Of a DNA stretch of 64,000 nucleotides, positions 34,381 through 42,405 are shown in pieces. Within the stretch, counting starts at the first letter, position 1, and each line of letters begins with the position of its first letter. The DNA is from Martinezella rhizogenes (lineage in GTDB: Bacteria > Pseudomonadota > Alphaproteobacteria > Rhizobiales > Rhizobiaceae), in the NCBI RefSeq assembly GCF_000799715.1, contig NZ_JUHG01000015.1, positions 248,001 through 312,000 of the forward strand, read 5' to 3'. Under the pieces are notes generated by a model, which was not told where the DNA came from, made no database searches, and saw nothing but the letters and a program-made list of their open reading frames with translations. Made by a program: the position numbers and the translations under genes.

Positions 34381-35394
34381 ATGACACGAAAAACTAACTC
34401 CGTACCCGGTATACGAGACGTCGCCAAAATGGCGGGCGTCTCGGTGGCCACGGCCTCCCGGGTCATCGCCAAGGCCGACTACCCGGTCGCCGCGGCGACC
34501 CGGGTGAGGGTGATCGAGGCCGCGGGCGCCCTCGGCTTCGTGCGCAACGCCATGGCGCGCGGCTTGTCGCGCTCGAGGTCCGAGAGCGTCGGCGTGATCG
34601 TTCCGGCGCTCCACGCCTATTACGCAGCCATGATCGAAGGGATAGACGAGGCGGCGACCCGCCAGGGTCTCACCATCCTGCTGGGCCTCAGCCGAGGCGA
34701 CGAGGCAAAGCGCGAGCAACTGGTCACTGAGTTCCTTGAGCGCAGGGTCGACGGACTGCTGATCTGTGCCGGTGCCGACGACCACCTGCCGGGACGAACT
34801 CCGACTGAGATGCCGATCCCGACCGTCCTGATCGGACAGCAGGCGAACCCGGGCTTCCCGATCGTTGTGACGGACAATGTGGCTGCTGGCTACGAAGTGG
34901 CCGAACACCTTTGGAGCCTCGGCCACCGTGCCTTCGCGTACTTGGCACCGGACAAGGGGTGGCACGACTTTCGGGATCGCCAGGCCGGCGTTAGCGTGTT
35001 CCTCAAGCAAGCCGATGAAGCCTACAAGCTGGACGTGCTCGACGGCATCTACAGCGAGGCCGACGCGTTCTCGCGCATGGGCGAGGCACTCAAGGACGGC
35101 TTGGCAGCGACGGCTGTCATCGCGTCGACCGACCGCCACGCGCTGGGTGCGATGGCTGCGCTGACAGACGCGGGAAGACGGGTTCCGGACGCGGTGGCCG
35201 TGGTGGGGTTCGACAACTACCTGAGCAGCCAGTACCTGCGCCCGGCTCTCACTTCGATGCACATGCCGGCCGGTGAGATGGGCCGGCTTGGACTTGAGAC
35301 GCTCGTCGCGGCGATTGGTGGCCATCAGGTTCCGATGCGTTCGGAGCTGCGCGCGACACTGGTCGCGCGGGGCTCGTCGGTGCCTAGTCCCTGA
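34381..35394 (+). CDS. LacI-family transcriptional regulator (MFS module)
   Basis: The 337-residue protein has a LacI HTH (IRDVAKMAGVSVATASRVIAK) and hinge (AMARGLSRSRSESVGVIVP), then an effector domain ending 'AVVGFDNYLSSQYLRPALTSMHMP'. TTG and GTG codons lie just before the ATG at 34381 and could extend it by two residues. It is convergent with and overlaps the MFS gene by 11 bases. A LacI-type operator sits upstream of the MFS gene, so the MFS exporter is the probable target. Confidence 0.9.
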   Translation: MTRKTNSVPGIRDVAKMAGVSVATASRVIAKADYPVAAATRVRVIEAAGALGFVRNAMARGLSRSRSESVGVIVPALHAYYAAMIEGIDEAATRQGLTILLGLSRGDEAKREQLVTEFLERRVDGLLICAGADDHLPGRTPTEMPIPTVLIGQQANPGFPIVVTDNVAAGYEVAEHLWSLGHRAFAYLAPDKGWHDFRDRQAGVSVFLKQADEAYKLDVLDGIYSEADAFSRMGEALKDGLAATAVIASTDRHALGAMAALTDAGRRVPDAVAVVGFDNYLSSQYLRPALTSMHMPAGEMGRLGLETLVAAIGGHQVPMRSELRATLVARGSSVPSP

Positions 35395-36598
35395 TCATCC
35401 CCGCCTTGGCCATAGCCACAAGCCCGATGGCAGCGACCCCCGCGAAGACCGCGGGGAGGACGAAGACGTGCGGCAGGCCGACGGCAGCGACACCGAGGCC
35501 GCCGGCGGCACCGCCGAGCGCGGAGCTCAGCGCCGTGGAGCTCATGAAGATTGCCGACGCGGTCGCCACGGCCCCCGGCAGCAGGCGCTGGGCGACGATG
35601 ATGCCGAGAACCATGAACACGCCCCAGACCCCGCCCATCAGGATCTGGCCCGCGAACATGCCCGCGGCGGAAGCCCAGAAGGCGAAGCACAGGTTGGCGC
35701 AGACGCCGAGCCCCGCGGCGAGCCACATCAGCCGGAGAGTGCCCACCTTGCGCGCAAGGACCACGCTGAACGGCATGATCATCAGCTCGATGAAGGGCTG
35801 AATGCCGATGACGGCCCCGCGCACAGCCGGGTCGAGTTTGAGGGTCTCCTCCATGTAAAGGAGGAGGAAGCCGTATTTGATCGGCTCCCCGGCGTAGACC
35901 AGGACGAACAGGCCGGTGAACGCGAGCAGGGGCACCATCTCCCGGCCGGGCGATCGCTGTCCGGGCGTGTCCTGGGTCGCCGGCTTGGAGGCAGGCGGGA
36001 CTCTCAACGTGCCGAGAGGGATGATCTGTAGTAGCCAGCAGGCCGCTGTCACCCAGATCATGGCACGCAGCCCGTACTGGGCGGCCAGCCAAGCTCCGAG
36101 GACCGGGCCGACGATCCAGCCAGCGGTCAGGGCCATTCGGATTATGCCGACGACGCTCTCGTTGGCTTTCCCGTTATGACGGCTCAGCTCGTCGTGGACG
36201 GCAGTGAAGATCTGCGACGTCGCCGCGCCGGCCAAAGAGAGGATTACGGCGCTGATCACGAACGGCATCCACAGCACGTTCGAAAGCGCGATGGCGGCCC
36301 AGCCGAGAAAGCCGAGCAGTGCGCAGGCCCTGAACAGGCCGAGCCGGATGCCGGTGCGGTCGGAGTACCTGCCCACCATGTAACCCGCGATGGGGGCTGC
36401 GATGCTGGTAAGGTAGTATAGACTCGCAACGGGGAGCGGAGTGCCCAGCTCCCTAACAAGGAAAAGCACGATCTGCGGCGCTGCCGCCGAAGTTCCCAGG
36501 CCCGACAGGAACATCGCCATGGTAGCGCCTCGGAAGAGCCGCGACGCCAGAACGTCGCTCATGGCGGAGGATGGCCGGGCCCGAATTGAAGAATCCAT
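35384..36598 (-). CDS. MFS transporter, sugar-efflux (SetA-like) type
   Basis: The 404-residue protein has twelve hydrophobic segments in two halves. The loop 2-3 motif GRYSDRTGIRLG and the overall 'FLSGLGTSAAAPQIVLFLVRELG' start resemble the SET sugar-efflux family. SET members export glucosides, lactose or glucose analogues using the proton gradient. GAGGGGAC precedes the ATG. It overlaps the LacI gene at its 3' end, an arrangement needing coordinated antisense transcription. Confidence 0.88.
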   Translation of the reverse strand: MDSSIRARPSSAMSDVLASRLFRGATMAMFLSGLGTSAAAPQIVLFLVRELGTPLPVASLYYLTSIAAPIAGYMVGRYSDRTGIRLGLFRACALLGFLGWAAIALSNVLWMPFVISAVILSLAGAATSQIFTAVHDELSRHNGKANESVVGIIRMALTAGWIVGPVLGAWLAAQYGLRAMIWVTAACWLLQIIPLGTLRVPPASKPATQDTPGQRSPGREMVPLLAFTGLFVLVYAGEPIKYGFLLLYMEETLKLDPAVRGAVIGIQPFIELMIMPFSVVLARKVGTLRLMWLAAGLGVCANLCFAFWASAAGMFAGQILMGGVWGVFMVLGIIVAQRLLPGAVATASAIFMSSTALSSALGGAAGGLGVAAVGLPHVFVLPAVFAGVAAIGLVAMAKAGMIRD

Positions 36599-36666
36599 GT
36601 TATGTCCCCTCGTGCACAGGGTGAACCCATCTCGACCCTCCTACCCTCTTAGAACAGAGCAGTGAA

Positions 36667-36684
36667 ACAGTAAACGGTTACTGT
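36667..36684. promoter_or_regulatory. LacI-type operator upstream of MFS gene
   Basis: ACAGTAAACGGTTACTGT is an 18-bp dyad centred on CG with a single mismatched pair, typical of LacI/GalR operators. It lies 69 bases upstream of the MFS start codon, where a promoter is expected, and the adjacent gene encodes a LacI regulator. Confidence 0.65.
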
Positions 36685-37062
36685 CCGTGATTTGATGGAT
36701 GTTTTGGTCGATCGTGGTCGACTCGAAACGGGATAGAAAGGGCGGACCGAGGATGATAACGGCTCCCTCAATACCGTTGATCGGGCGTTAAGCCAGCCAT
36801 CCGCGAGTGCGTGACTGGCCAAACATCCGCTTGATGATTCTAGTGCCACCAGCGGACTAGCCGCTTCCCACCCCTTCATCAGCATTATGAGGGCGGAAAC
36901 TGAACCGCTGCTTTCAGGTAAGTGTTAACGCGGTCCCAACGACCGAAATGAGGGCGCGAAGCAGCCGAGACGTTTGTCTGACTTCGGCCCAAAGCCGACA
37001 TTCCTACGCTTACTCGCCCGAGCATCGATCACGCTGTCCACTACGCGCTGCTGACGCCGATC
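36685..37062. other. Gene-free stretch with repeat-like motif at 36975-37002
   Basis: No convincing gene. TGTCTGACTTCGGCCC followed by AAAGCCGACATT at 36975-37002 resembles a dispersed alphaproteobacterial intergenic motif built on ATGTC...CGGCC...GACAT. A related sequence in the opposite orientation lies at 37584-37612. Confidence 0.35.
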
Positions 37063-37437
37063 TCACTTCGTCGGCTGAGACCGTGCGGTGAGTTTATTTC
37101 CGTCCGGATCGCGAAGATAGGCAACGAAGGACCCGTTCGGACGCTCTACGGGCGGGCTCTCGATCGCTGTGCCACCATGCTTGGTACCGGCCTCATGCCA
37201 AGCTAGAACATGGTCTTGGCTTGCGGCGGCAATACCGATAGTCCCACCGTTGGCCGCGGTTGCCGGCTTGCCGTCGATCGGTTTCGTGATCATCAACCGA
37301 CCGCCCTCGTGGGCATAGATCAGCCTGCCCCTTGCATCCATCTCGCCGGGCTTGCCTCCCAGTGCAGCGAACGTGGCGTCGTAGAAGGCTCTGGCCCGCT
37401 CCAAGTCGTTGCTGCCGATCATGACGTGGGTGAACAT
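37063..37437 (-). CDS. Glyoxalase/VOC-family protein
   Basis: The 124-residue single-module VOC protein begins MFTHVMIGSNDLERARAFYDATFAALG and ends SFVAYLRDPDGNKLTA, with Lys replacing the usual second metal Glu (NKLTA instead of NxxE). His4 aligns with the first ligand. GGAGATGAAGC precedes the ATG. It is probably a glyoxalase-like or bleomycin-resistance-type binding protein. It is a lone gene between gene-free stretches. Confidence 0.88.
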   Translation of the reverse strand: MFTHVMIGSNDLERARAFYDATFAALGGKPGEMDARGRLIYAHEGGRLMITKPIDGKPATAANGGTIGIAAASQDHVLAWHEAGTKHGGTAIESPPVERPNGSFVAYLRDPDGNKLTARSQPTK

Positions 37438-37965
37438 GCTTCATCTCCAGTAGGGCATGCAATGGGCCGCTTCTTGGTGTACCTAATCTTGGCCATTGGT
37501 CAGTCCCGAAATTCCGAATCAAAGAGTCACCTGTTTTCCGGACTTTTGCGACATCGCAGAGTAGGGTGTTTTGCGCCGGCCGCAATGTCCGGTGTCGGCG
37601 CGAAGCGGTCATAGTGGGCGAGATCGCCGAACGCCAACTTCGGGCCAACAGTTGCCGCACACAGGGCAGCTTCCGGTTCGCGTTAAGTTCGTTGAAAGGC
37701 TCGATGGATTTGCCGATCATCCGCGCTTGGGCGGAGCATCGCAAATACCCAAACGAGAGCGGCGCAGTCCCGGTCGCCATTGTCTGCGAATGCCGACCAG
37801 GCGAGAAGAAAATGGATCGCGCCTTCAATCGGCTGGTGCTTGGTTTTCAAGAACGACAAAACCTGCCCAATGTCGTATTTGGCTGGGCGCAGAATACCCA
37901 CCTGTCGTGGCTTTGTCGAAAATCTGCGTCACCACCAAATTGAACCGAGCAATGAAGGAAATAGC
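37438..37965. other. 528-base gene-free stretch with palindromic repeat-like motif
   Basis: AATGTCCGGTGTCGG followed by CGCGAAGCGGTCAT (37584-37612) is an imperfect dyad, with the same flavour as the motif at 36975-37002 on the opposite strand. Open frames over this interval show no family similarity. A ribosome-binding GAAGGAA at about 37954-37960 serves the next gene. Confidence 0.35.
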
Positions 37966-38424
37966 GTGAGTCTTTTTATCCCGTCACCGTTGATACAGGA
38001 AAACATAAATTCGGCTGTGGGTTGGATGACCGGCGACGACGACTTTCTCGCTGAGGTCTATCTCAGCACGCCTACCGCCCGGATACAGATTAATTTTGGT
38101 GACACGCATCGGCACGGCGGGGTCGTGCGATTAAAGGCGCTGGAAAAGGCAATTGCTACGGCCAAGGATCATTTGAAATCTCTACCACTGAAGCAGAGGC
38201 TCCTATTCAAGCTCGCTTATTCTGGTCGCGGAAATCACCAGCTCACTACTGATCTTCACCAGACACTAGAATGGGCTGATAGCATCGGGCTGCTCGCTAG
38301 CGGGATGATATTCAATCAGGTCTTCAGCAAGAACATTGCGGAGAGCTTTATTTGGCTGGGCTTTCCCGACCCCAAGATTGCAGTGCTTTTCAAGTTGGCA
38401 GGGTACGATCATACATTACTTTGA
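37966..38424 (+). CDS. Hypothetical protein, 152 residues
   Basis: From the GTG at 37966, with GAAGGAA 6 bases upstream, the frame encodes MSLFIPSPLIQENINSAVGW and a mixed alpha/beta sequence (DDFLAEVYLSTPTARIQINFGDTHRHGGVV) followed by helices to 'LFKLAGYDHTLL'. I do not recognise the family. The even composition and sensible start suggest a real gene, although its codon use seems less G+C-rich than its neighbours. No signal peptide or membrane segment is seen. Confidence 0.5.
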   Translation: MSLFIPSPLIQENINSAVGWMTGDDDFLAEVYLSTPTARIQINFGDTHRHGGVVRLKALEKAIATAKDHLKSLPLKQRLLFKLAYSGRGNHQLTTDLHQTLEWADSIGLLASGMIFNQVFSKNIAESFIWLGFPDPKIAVLFKLAGYDHTLL

Positions 38425-38565
38425 CGAAGGATCAAAAGCCGTCACTGGGCGATCGTTGGCATCTGCACATCCCAGGAGCGAAACTCTATGTTGCGCTGTT
38501 CGCAACGATACGCCGGTGTCCGGCCAGCGTCCGAAATATGCGACATACTCGGACCCCAATCTCAA

Positions 38566-38590
38566 TGGTCGCCTTGATGGGGTTCGAACC
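38566..38590 (+). repeat. Short dispersed direct repeat, copy B
   Basis: TGGTCGCCTTGATGGGG followed by TTCGAACC, in the gene-free interval 38425-38698, matches copies A (22473) and C (47799) apart from a three-base insertion. It lies 109 bases from the end of the nucleoside module, which has copy C at its other edge. Confidence 0.4.
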
Positions 38591-38698
38591 TTCAAACCAT
38601 AGCTTACATCAATGCCACTAACCTTTGAACAGGTTGATTTTGTTCCATTCTCCGGGTTGTGGGAACCACTATTTACGACCAGCTTGACGTCTTTGCGC

Positions 38699-39364
38699 CT
38701 ATTTCAGAAGACTGTGAATAACTGTTTGTACGATCGTTTGCGCAGCTTTTTCGAGGTCCGCTGCGGTCAGCCGGTTCGTCTCCAGCGCATCACAGGCCAG
38801 TTTGTCGAAATCGGCATAAAACTGAGTCGAAGACCAAAGAATAATGAAAAGGTGGCGCGGATCCACAGGCTTCAGCTTTCCCTGCCTGATCCACAGCTCG
38901 ATGATTTCCGAACGCTCTTTCGTCACATCCCGCATGTGCTCACGGTCTCGTCGCGAGAGAAACGGTGCACCGGCAAGAATTTCCGTCGCGAACATGCGCG
39001 ACTCTTCCTTGTTGTGCCAGGCGTAATTCAGCTTTGCGCGGACATAGGCCTCAAGAGCCTCGGCCGGCTCCCGGTCTGCTCTGATCTGCTGAAGGGCATC
39101 GTCCCACCCGGCAATCAGGTGCCGGATCACGGCGCTGTAGATCTGCTCCTTGGACGAGAAATAATAGTAGACATTTGCCTTGGGCAAGCCTGCGGCCTCG
39201 GCAATTTCGGAAGTGCGGGTACCCTGGAACCCTTTTCGCGAAAACAGCACCGTTGCGGCTTCGAGTATCTGACGCTCGTTGCGTTCTCGGATCTTCACTT
39301 CCGGACTAAGGCCGGCCCCTGCCGTTTTGCCCTTGGCTGAACGCTTCGATCTCACATTCTCCAC
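38699..39364 (-). CDS. TetR-family regulator, RutR-like
   Basis: The 221-residue protein has a TetR HTH (ILEAATVLFSRKGFQGTRTSEIAEAAGLPKANVYYYFSSKEQIY, residues about 33-77). The C-terminal domain resembles E. coli RutR closely (ESRMFATEILAGAP ... WIRQGKLKPVDPRHLFIILWSSTQFYADF). RutR binds uracil/thymine and controls pyrimidine catabolism. The GTG start at 39364 is preceded by GAGGAGAG. It is divergent from the BMP-type nucleoside importer, and RutR-box-like sites lie between them, so base-responsive control of the module is likely. Confidence 0.88.
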   Translation of the reverse strand: MENVRSKRSAKGKTAGAGLSPEVKIRERNERQILEAATVLFSRKGFQGTRTSEIAEAAGLPKANVYYYFSSKEQIYSAVIRHLIAGWDDALQQIRADREPAEALEAYVRAKLNYAWHNKEESRMFATEILAGAPFLSRRDREHMRDVTKERSEIIELWIRQGKLKPVDPRHLFIILWSSTQFYADFDKLACDALETNRLTAADLEKAAQTIVQTVIHSLLK

Positions 39365-39506
39365 GCTTGGCTCTCCTCTATCAACATCAGCGATTCCATC
39401 GAGATTTTCCAGTGATTAATTGCTGGGCATTTGCGAGTTCTCTTTTTGTGCAAATCGGATGATATATAATCATGCTTTTAAAACAATAGTTTGGTACAGA
39501 AAAAAT

Positions 39507-39522
39507 TTGACTATTTGGTCAG
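39507..39522. promoter_or_regulatory. RutR-box-like operator 1
   Basis: TTGACTATTTGGTCAG matches the RutR consensus TTGACCAnnTGGTCAA at all but two of the specified positions. It lies between the RutR-like gene and the BMP-type gene, 34 bases upstream of a second match. Confidence 0.7.
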
Positions 39523-39540
39523 TTTCTTGACGTCGATAAG

Positions 39541-39556
39541 TTGACACTTTGGTCAG
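39541..39556. promoter_or_regulatory. RutR-box-like operator 2
   Basis: TTGACACTTTGGTCAG again fits the RutR consensus, with the left arm less conserved. The 34-base start-to-start distance from operator 1 is close to three helical turns, which allows binding on one DNA face. A weaker TGACCA half site lies at about 39605-39610. Confidence 0.62.
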
Positions 39557-39664
39557 CTTTTGGCTAGGTTCATTTCACCAAACCTGCTGTGAAAATAGAC
39601 TGCATGACCAAATTGTTTCAAACGGCATTCCGTTCGCGGATCCGCCCCATCCAAGGATGAAGAC

Positions 39665-40729
39665 ATGAAGAAGCCTGCTGAAATCAGTGTGCATTCCCCA
39701 TTTTCGCTCTCCCGTCGCAGCCTGCTCAAGCGCTCGGCTGGCCTTGCAGGCGCGGGACTTGCGACTGCGCTCTTGCCGAACACCGTATGGGCTGCAGGCG
39801 AGATCGTGGCGCTCGTTCACACCCAGGCGGCCGGGGACAATGGCCCCGTCGACTCCATGATTGCCAAATTGACCGAGCTGGCCAAGGAAAAGGGCTTTGA
39901 AACAAAGATCGTCTACGCCGCCGATCCCGCAACCTACGAGACGATTTTCCGCACACTGGGCGATGCCGGCGTGTCCATCATCGTTTCGACATTCAATGAA
40001 GTTGCCGAACCATTCAAGGCGCTGGCACCGACCTACCCGAATACCAAATGGATACAGCTCTTCGCCGACCCCTTCGAGCCCGCAATGCCGAATGTCGTCA
40101 CGGTTTCTTATGATTATTATCTCGGTTGCTACTTGTCCGGCATGTTTGGTGCGTTGACATCCAAGACCGGCAAGCTCGGCTATATCGGCGGGCTTTCGCT
40201 CCCGCCGCTGAATGCCGACGCCAACGCCATCAAGGCAGGCGCAATATCGGTCAAGCCCGATGCCACGCTGACGGTGGCTTTCGCCGGTTCGTTTCAGGAT
40301 CCTGCGAAGGGTCAGGAGATTGCAGGCCAGATGTACAAGGCGGGCGTCGATTTCATCCAGACGGATTCTGCCGCGACGGACGCCGGCATTATCGCGGCGG
40401 CCAATGAAATGCCCGGCAAGCTCGTCAGCGGCATTTCTCCGGCCCAGTACAAGCTCGGCCCTTCCTCCGTCGCAACGCTTGTCTCGCTCGATTTCGGCCA
40501 GTCGCTCTACAACGAGGTATCGAATGCCTTGAAGCCGGAGTGGAAGGGCGGCCACACGAAGACCGGCCTTGGGACCGGCGTCATCGACTTTGTGCTCTCG
40601 CCCGAATTCGTCGCAAAGGGACCTGCGGATCTCGTGGCGAAAGCCAAGGAAATCTGGCCGCAGATCGATGCGGCGAAAGCCAAGATTCAGGACGGATCGC
40701 TGACTGTCGCGTTCAACACCACGCTCTGA
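39665..40729 (+). CDS. BMP-family ABC substrate-binding protein (nucleoside-type), Tat signal
   Basis: The 354-residue protein has a twin-arginine leader (SRRSLLKRSAG, residues about 18-28, then an AWA-type cleavage at about 40). The mature part matches the PnrA/Med basic membrane protein family (VALVHTQAAGDNGPVDSMIAKL, 'GAITSKTGKLGYIGG'-like segment, 'GVDFIQTDSAATDAGIIAAANEM'). BMP proteins bind purine or pyrimidine nucleosides. AAGGATGA precedes the ATG. It is the first gene of a seven-gene operon ending with thymidine phosphorylase. Confidence 0.9.
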   Translation: MKKPAEISVHSPFSLSRRSLLKRSAGLAGAGLATALLPNTVWAAGEIVALVHTQAAGDNGPVDSMIAKLTELAKEKGFETKIVYAADPATYETIFRTLGDAGVSIIVSTFNEVAEPFKALAPTYPNTKWIQLFADPFEPAMPNVVTVSYDYYLGCYLSGMFGALTSKTGKLGYIGGLSLPPLNADANAIKAGAISVKPDATLTVAFAGSFQDPAKGQEIAGQMYKAGVDFIQTDSAATDAGIIAAANEMPGKLVSGISPAQYKLGPSSVATLVSLDFGQSLYNEVSNALKPEWKGGHTKTGLGTGVIDFVLSPEFVAKGPADLVAKAKEIWPQIDAAKAKIQDGSLTVAFNTTL

Positions 40730-40776
40730 CCGCTTTCCGGTCGAAACATCAAGCCCTCGGCCGACAAGGCCGGGGC
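40728..40776. other. Two hairpins between binding-protein and ATPase genes
   Basis: GACCG-CTTTC-CGGTC (40728-40742) begins inside the binding-protein stop codon. A second stem pairs GCCC/GGGC and CGGCC/GGCCG around GACAA (40753-40776), with one bulge. Such hairpins after a binding-protein gene usually stabilise its message or reduce read-through into the ATPase gene. No T run follows. Confidence 0.4.
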
Positions 40777-40836
40777 ACCTCGAACATGATATGTCTTTCA
40801 GTCTGTAGCCACCGGATGGGTGGCGGAGCTATCCGT

Positions 40837-42405
40837 GTGAAAACAATGACGAGCGATAGGGCCATTGCATTGCCGGCGTTGCACTGCCGCGATATCACGG
40901 TCACCTATGGTGACTTCGTAGCTTTATCCAGTGTCAGCGTCGCATTCGAACCGGGCCTCATTCATGCTGTCGTCGGTCAGAACGGCGCAGGCAAGACGAC
41001 CTTCGCGCGCGTCGCAGCCGGTCTCGTCAAGCCGGAACCCGGCGAAATCCTGATCGACGGCGGGCCAATCGAGCCTGGCAAGGTAAAAGAAGCAAGGCGC
41101 GCCGGTGTCGAGCTCGTGCATCAGAGCTTTGCTTTGCCGCCTTCGTTTACCATTTCAGAAGCGATCGAGTTCGGAGCAACGGGGCAATCGTCGCTTTTCA
41201 CCTCGTCGCAACTGAACCGACGGTGGCGCGGGCATCTTCATTCGCTCGATGTAACCGTGGATCCGCACAGGCGCATCCGCGATCTTCCGGTTGAAACGCA
41301 GCAGGGTGTGGAAATCGCCCGGGCTCTCGTCAGCAACGCACGGATTCTCATTCTCGACGAACCCACGGCCGTCCTCTCACCTTCCGGCATCGAGAGGCTG
41401 TTCGAGCGCGTCCGGATGCTGAAAGCGCGAGGCGTGACGGTCATTCTGATCCTTCACAAGATTCGGGAAGTGCTGGGCATTGCCGATACCGTGACGGTGC
41501 TGCGTGGCGGCAAGCTGATTGCAGCGGCAGTTCCGTGCGCCACGATCGGTCCTCCCGAGCTTGCCGAACTCATCATCGGCACCTCTGCCCCTTCGGACGA
41601 TGCAGCTGTCGTCATCGGCGCATCAACGCCAGCGGATCAATCGCATACGAGCACTGTTTCAGTGCAACCATTTTTGAAAATGGAGAATGTATCGACGCAG
41701 AGTGACGCGGAAGGCTCTTCGCTGGAAGATGTTTCCCTGGCGATCCGGCCGGGCGAGATCATCGGCGTCGCGGGGATCGAAGGCAACGGTCAACGTGCGC
41801 TGGTTCAAGCAATCGCGGGTCTTGTTGACGTTCCGTCGGGAAAGCTGGTCCTGGGCGGCGACGATATCACAAACCACGATTTGGGGGACCGCCGTTCCAT
41901 GGGATTGCGGATCATTCCATTCGAGCGGAACAGCGAAGGCTTGAGCCTTTCCAGCTCGCTCTGGGAGAATTGGTCAATTGCAAGGCTGCTGTCGAAAGGG
42001 CTGCTGGATTTCGTCAGCCCCAAGGCCTTGAAGCGGGAAAGCGTAGCAACGCTCGACGCCTGGAGTGTGCGCTATGCGACACCGACCCAGCGCGCCGGTT
42101 CGCTTTCCGGCGGCAATGCACAAAAGCTGATCTTTGCCCGTGAAATCGACGAGAATGCGAAGCTGATCATAGCGGCCCAACCGACACGCGGCCTTGATAT
42201 CGGGGCAACCCTTTTCGTCTGGAAGGCCTTGCGCGAGGCGCGGGACCGCGGTTGCGCCATCATACTGATTTCATCGGACTTGGATGAACTCTTCGATATC
42301 AGCGACCGTATCATCGTCATGCTGTCGGGTCGGATTGCAGCCGAGTTCTCATCGCCATTCGACATGGCGAAGGTGGGTGCGGCCATGACGGGAGCAGACC
42401 AATGA
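40837..42405 (+). CDS. Nucleoside ABC importer, duplicated ATPase
   Basis: The 522-residue protein has two ATPase halves, as in RbsA/YufO/NupO. The N-terminal half has Walker A GQNGAGKTT and Walker B ILILDEP, but its signature reads LPVETQQGVEIARA rather than LSVGEQQ. The C-terminal half has the family's degenerate Walker A GIEGNGQRA, signature LSGGNAQKL and 'AAQPTRGLDIGA'. The GTG at 40837 (GGCGGAG upstream) is preferred; an ATG at 40786 would give 17 more residues. It energises the two downstream permeases. Confidence 0.9.
   Translation: MKTMTSDRAIALPALHCRDITVTYGDFVALSSVSVAFEPGLIHAVVGQNGAGKTTFARVAAGLVKPEPGEILIDGGPIEPGKVKEARRAGVELVHQSFALPPSFTISEAIEFGATGQSSLFTSSQLNRRWRGHLHSLDVTVDPHRRIRDLPVETQQGVEIARALVSNARILILDEPTAVLSPSGIERLFERVRMLKARGVTVILILHKIREVLGIADTVTVLRGGKLIAAAVPCATIGPPELAELIIGTSAPSDDAAVVIGASTPADQSHTSTVSVQPFLKMENVSTQSDAEGSSLEDVSLAIRPGEIIGVAGIEGNGQRALVQAIAGLVDVPSGKLVLGGDDITNHDLGDRRSMGLRIIPFERNSEGLSLSSSLWENWSIARLLSKGLLDFVSPKALKRESVATLDAWSVRYATPTQRAGSLSGGNAQKLIFAREIDENAKLIIAAQPTRGLDIGATLFVWKALREARDRGCAIILISSDLDELFDISDRIIVMLSGRIAAEFSSPFDMAKVGAAMTGADQ

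Noticed and set aside
36649..36885. Minus-strand 78-codon open frame upstream of the MFS gene
   Set aside because: It has no family resemblance or ribosome binding site, and it overlaps the likely MFS promoter and operator.
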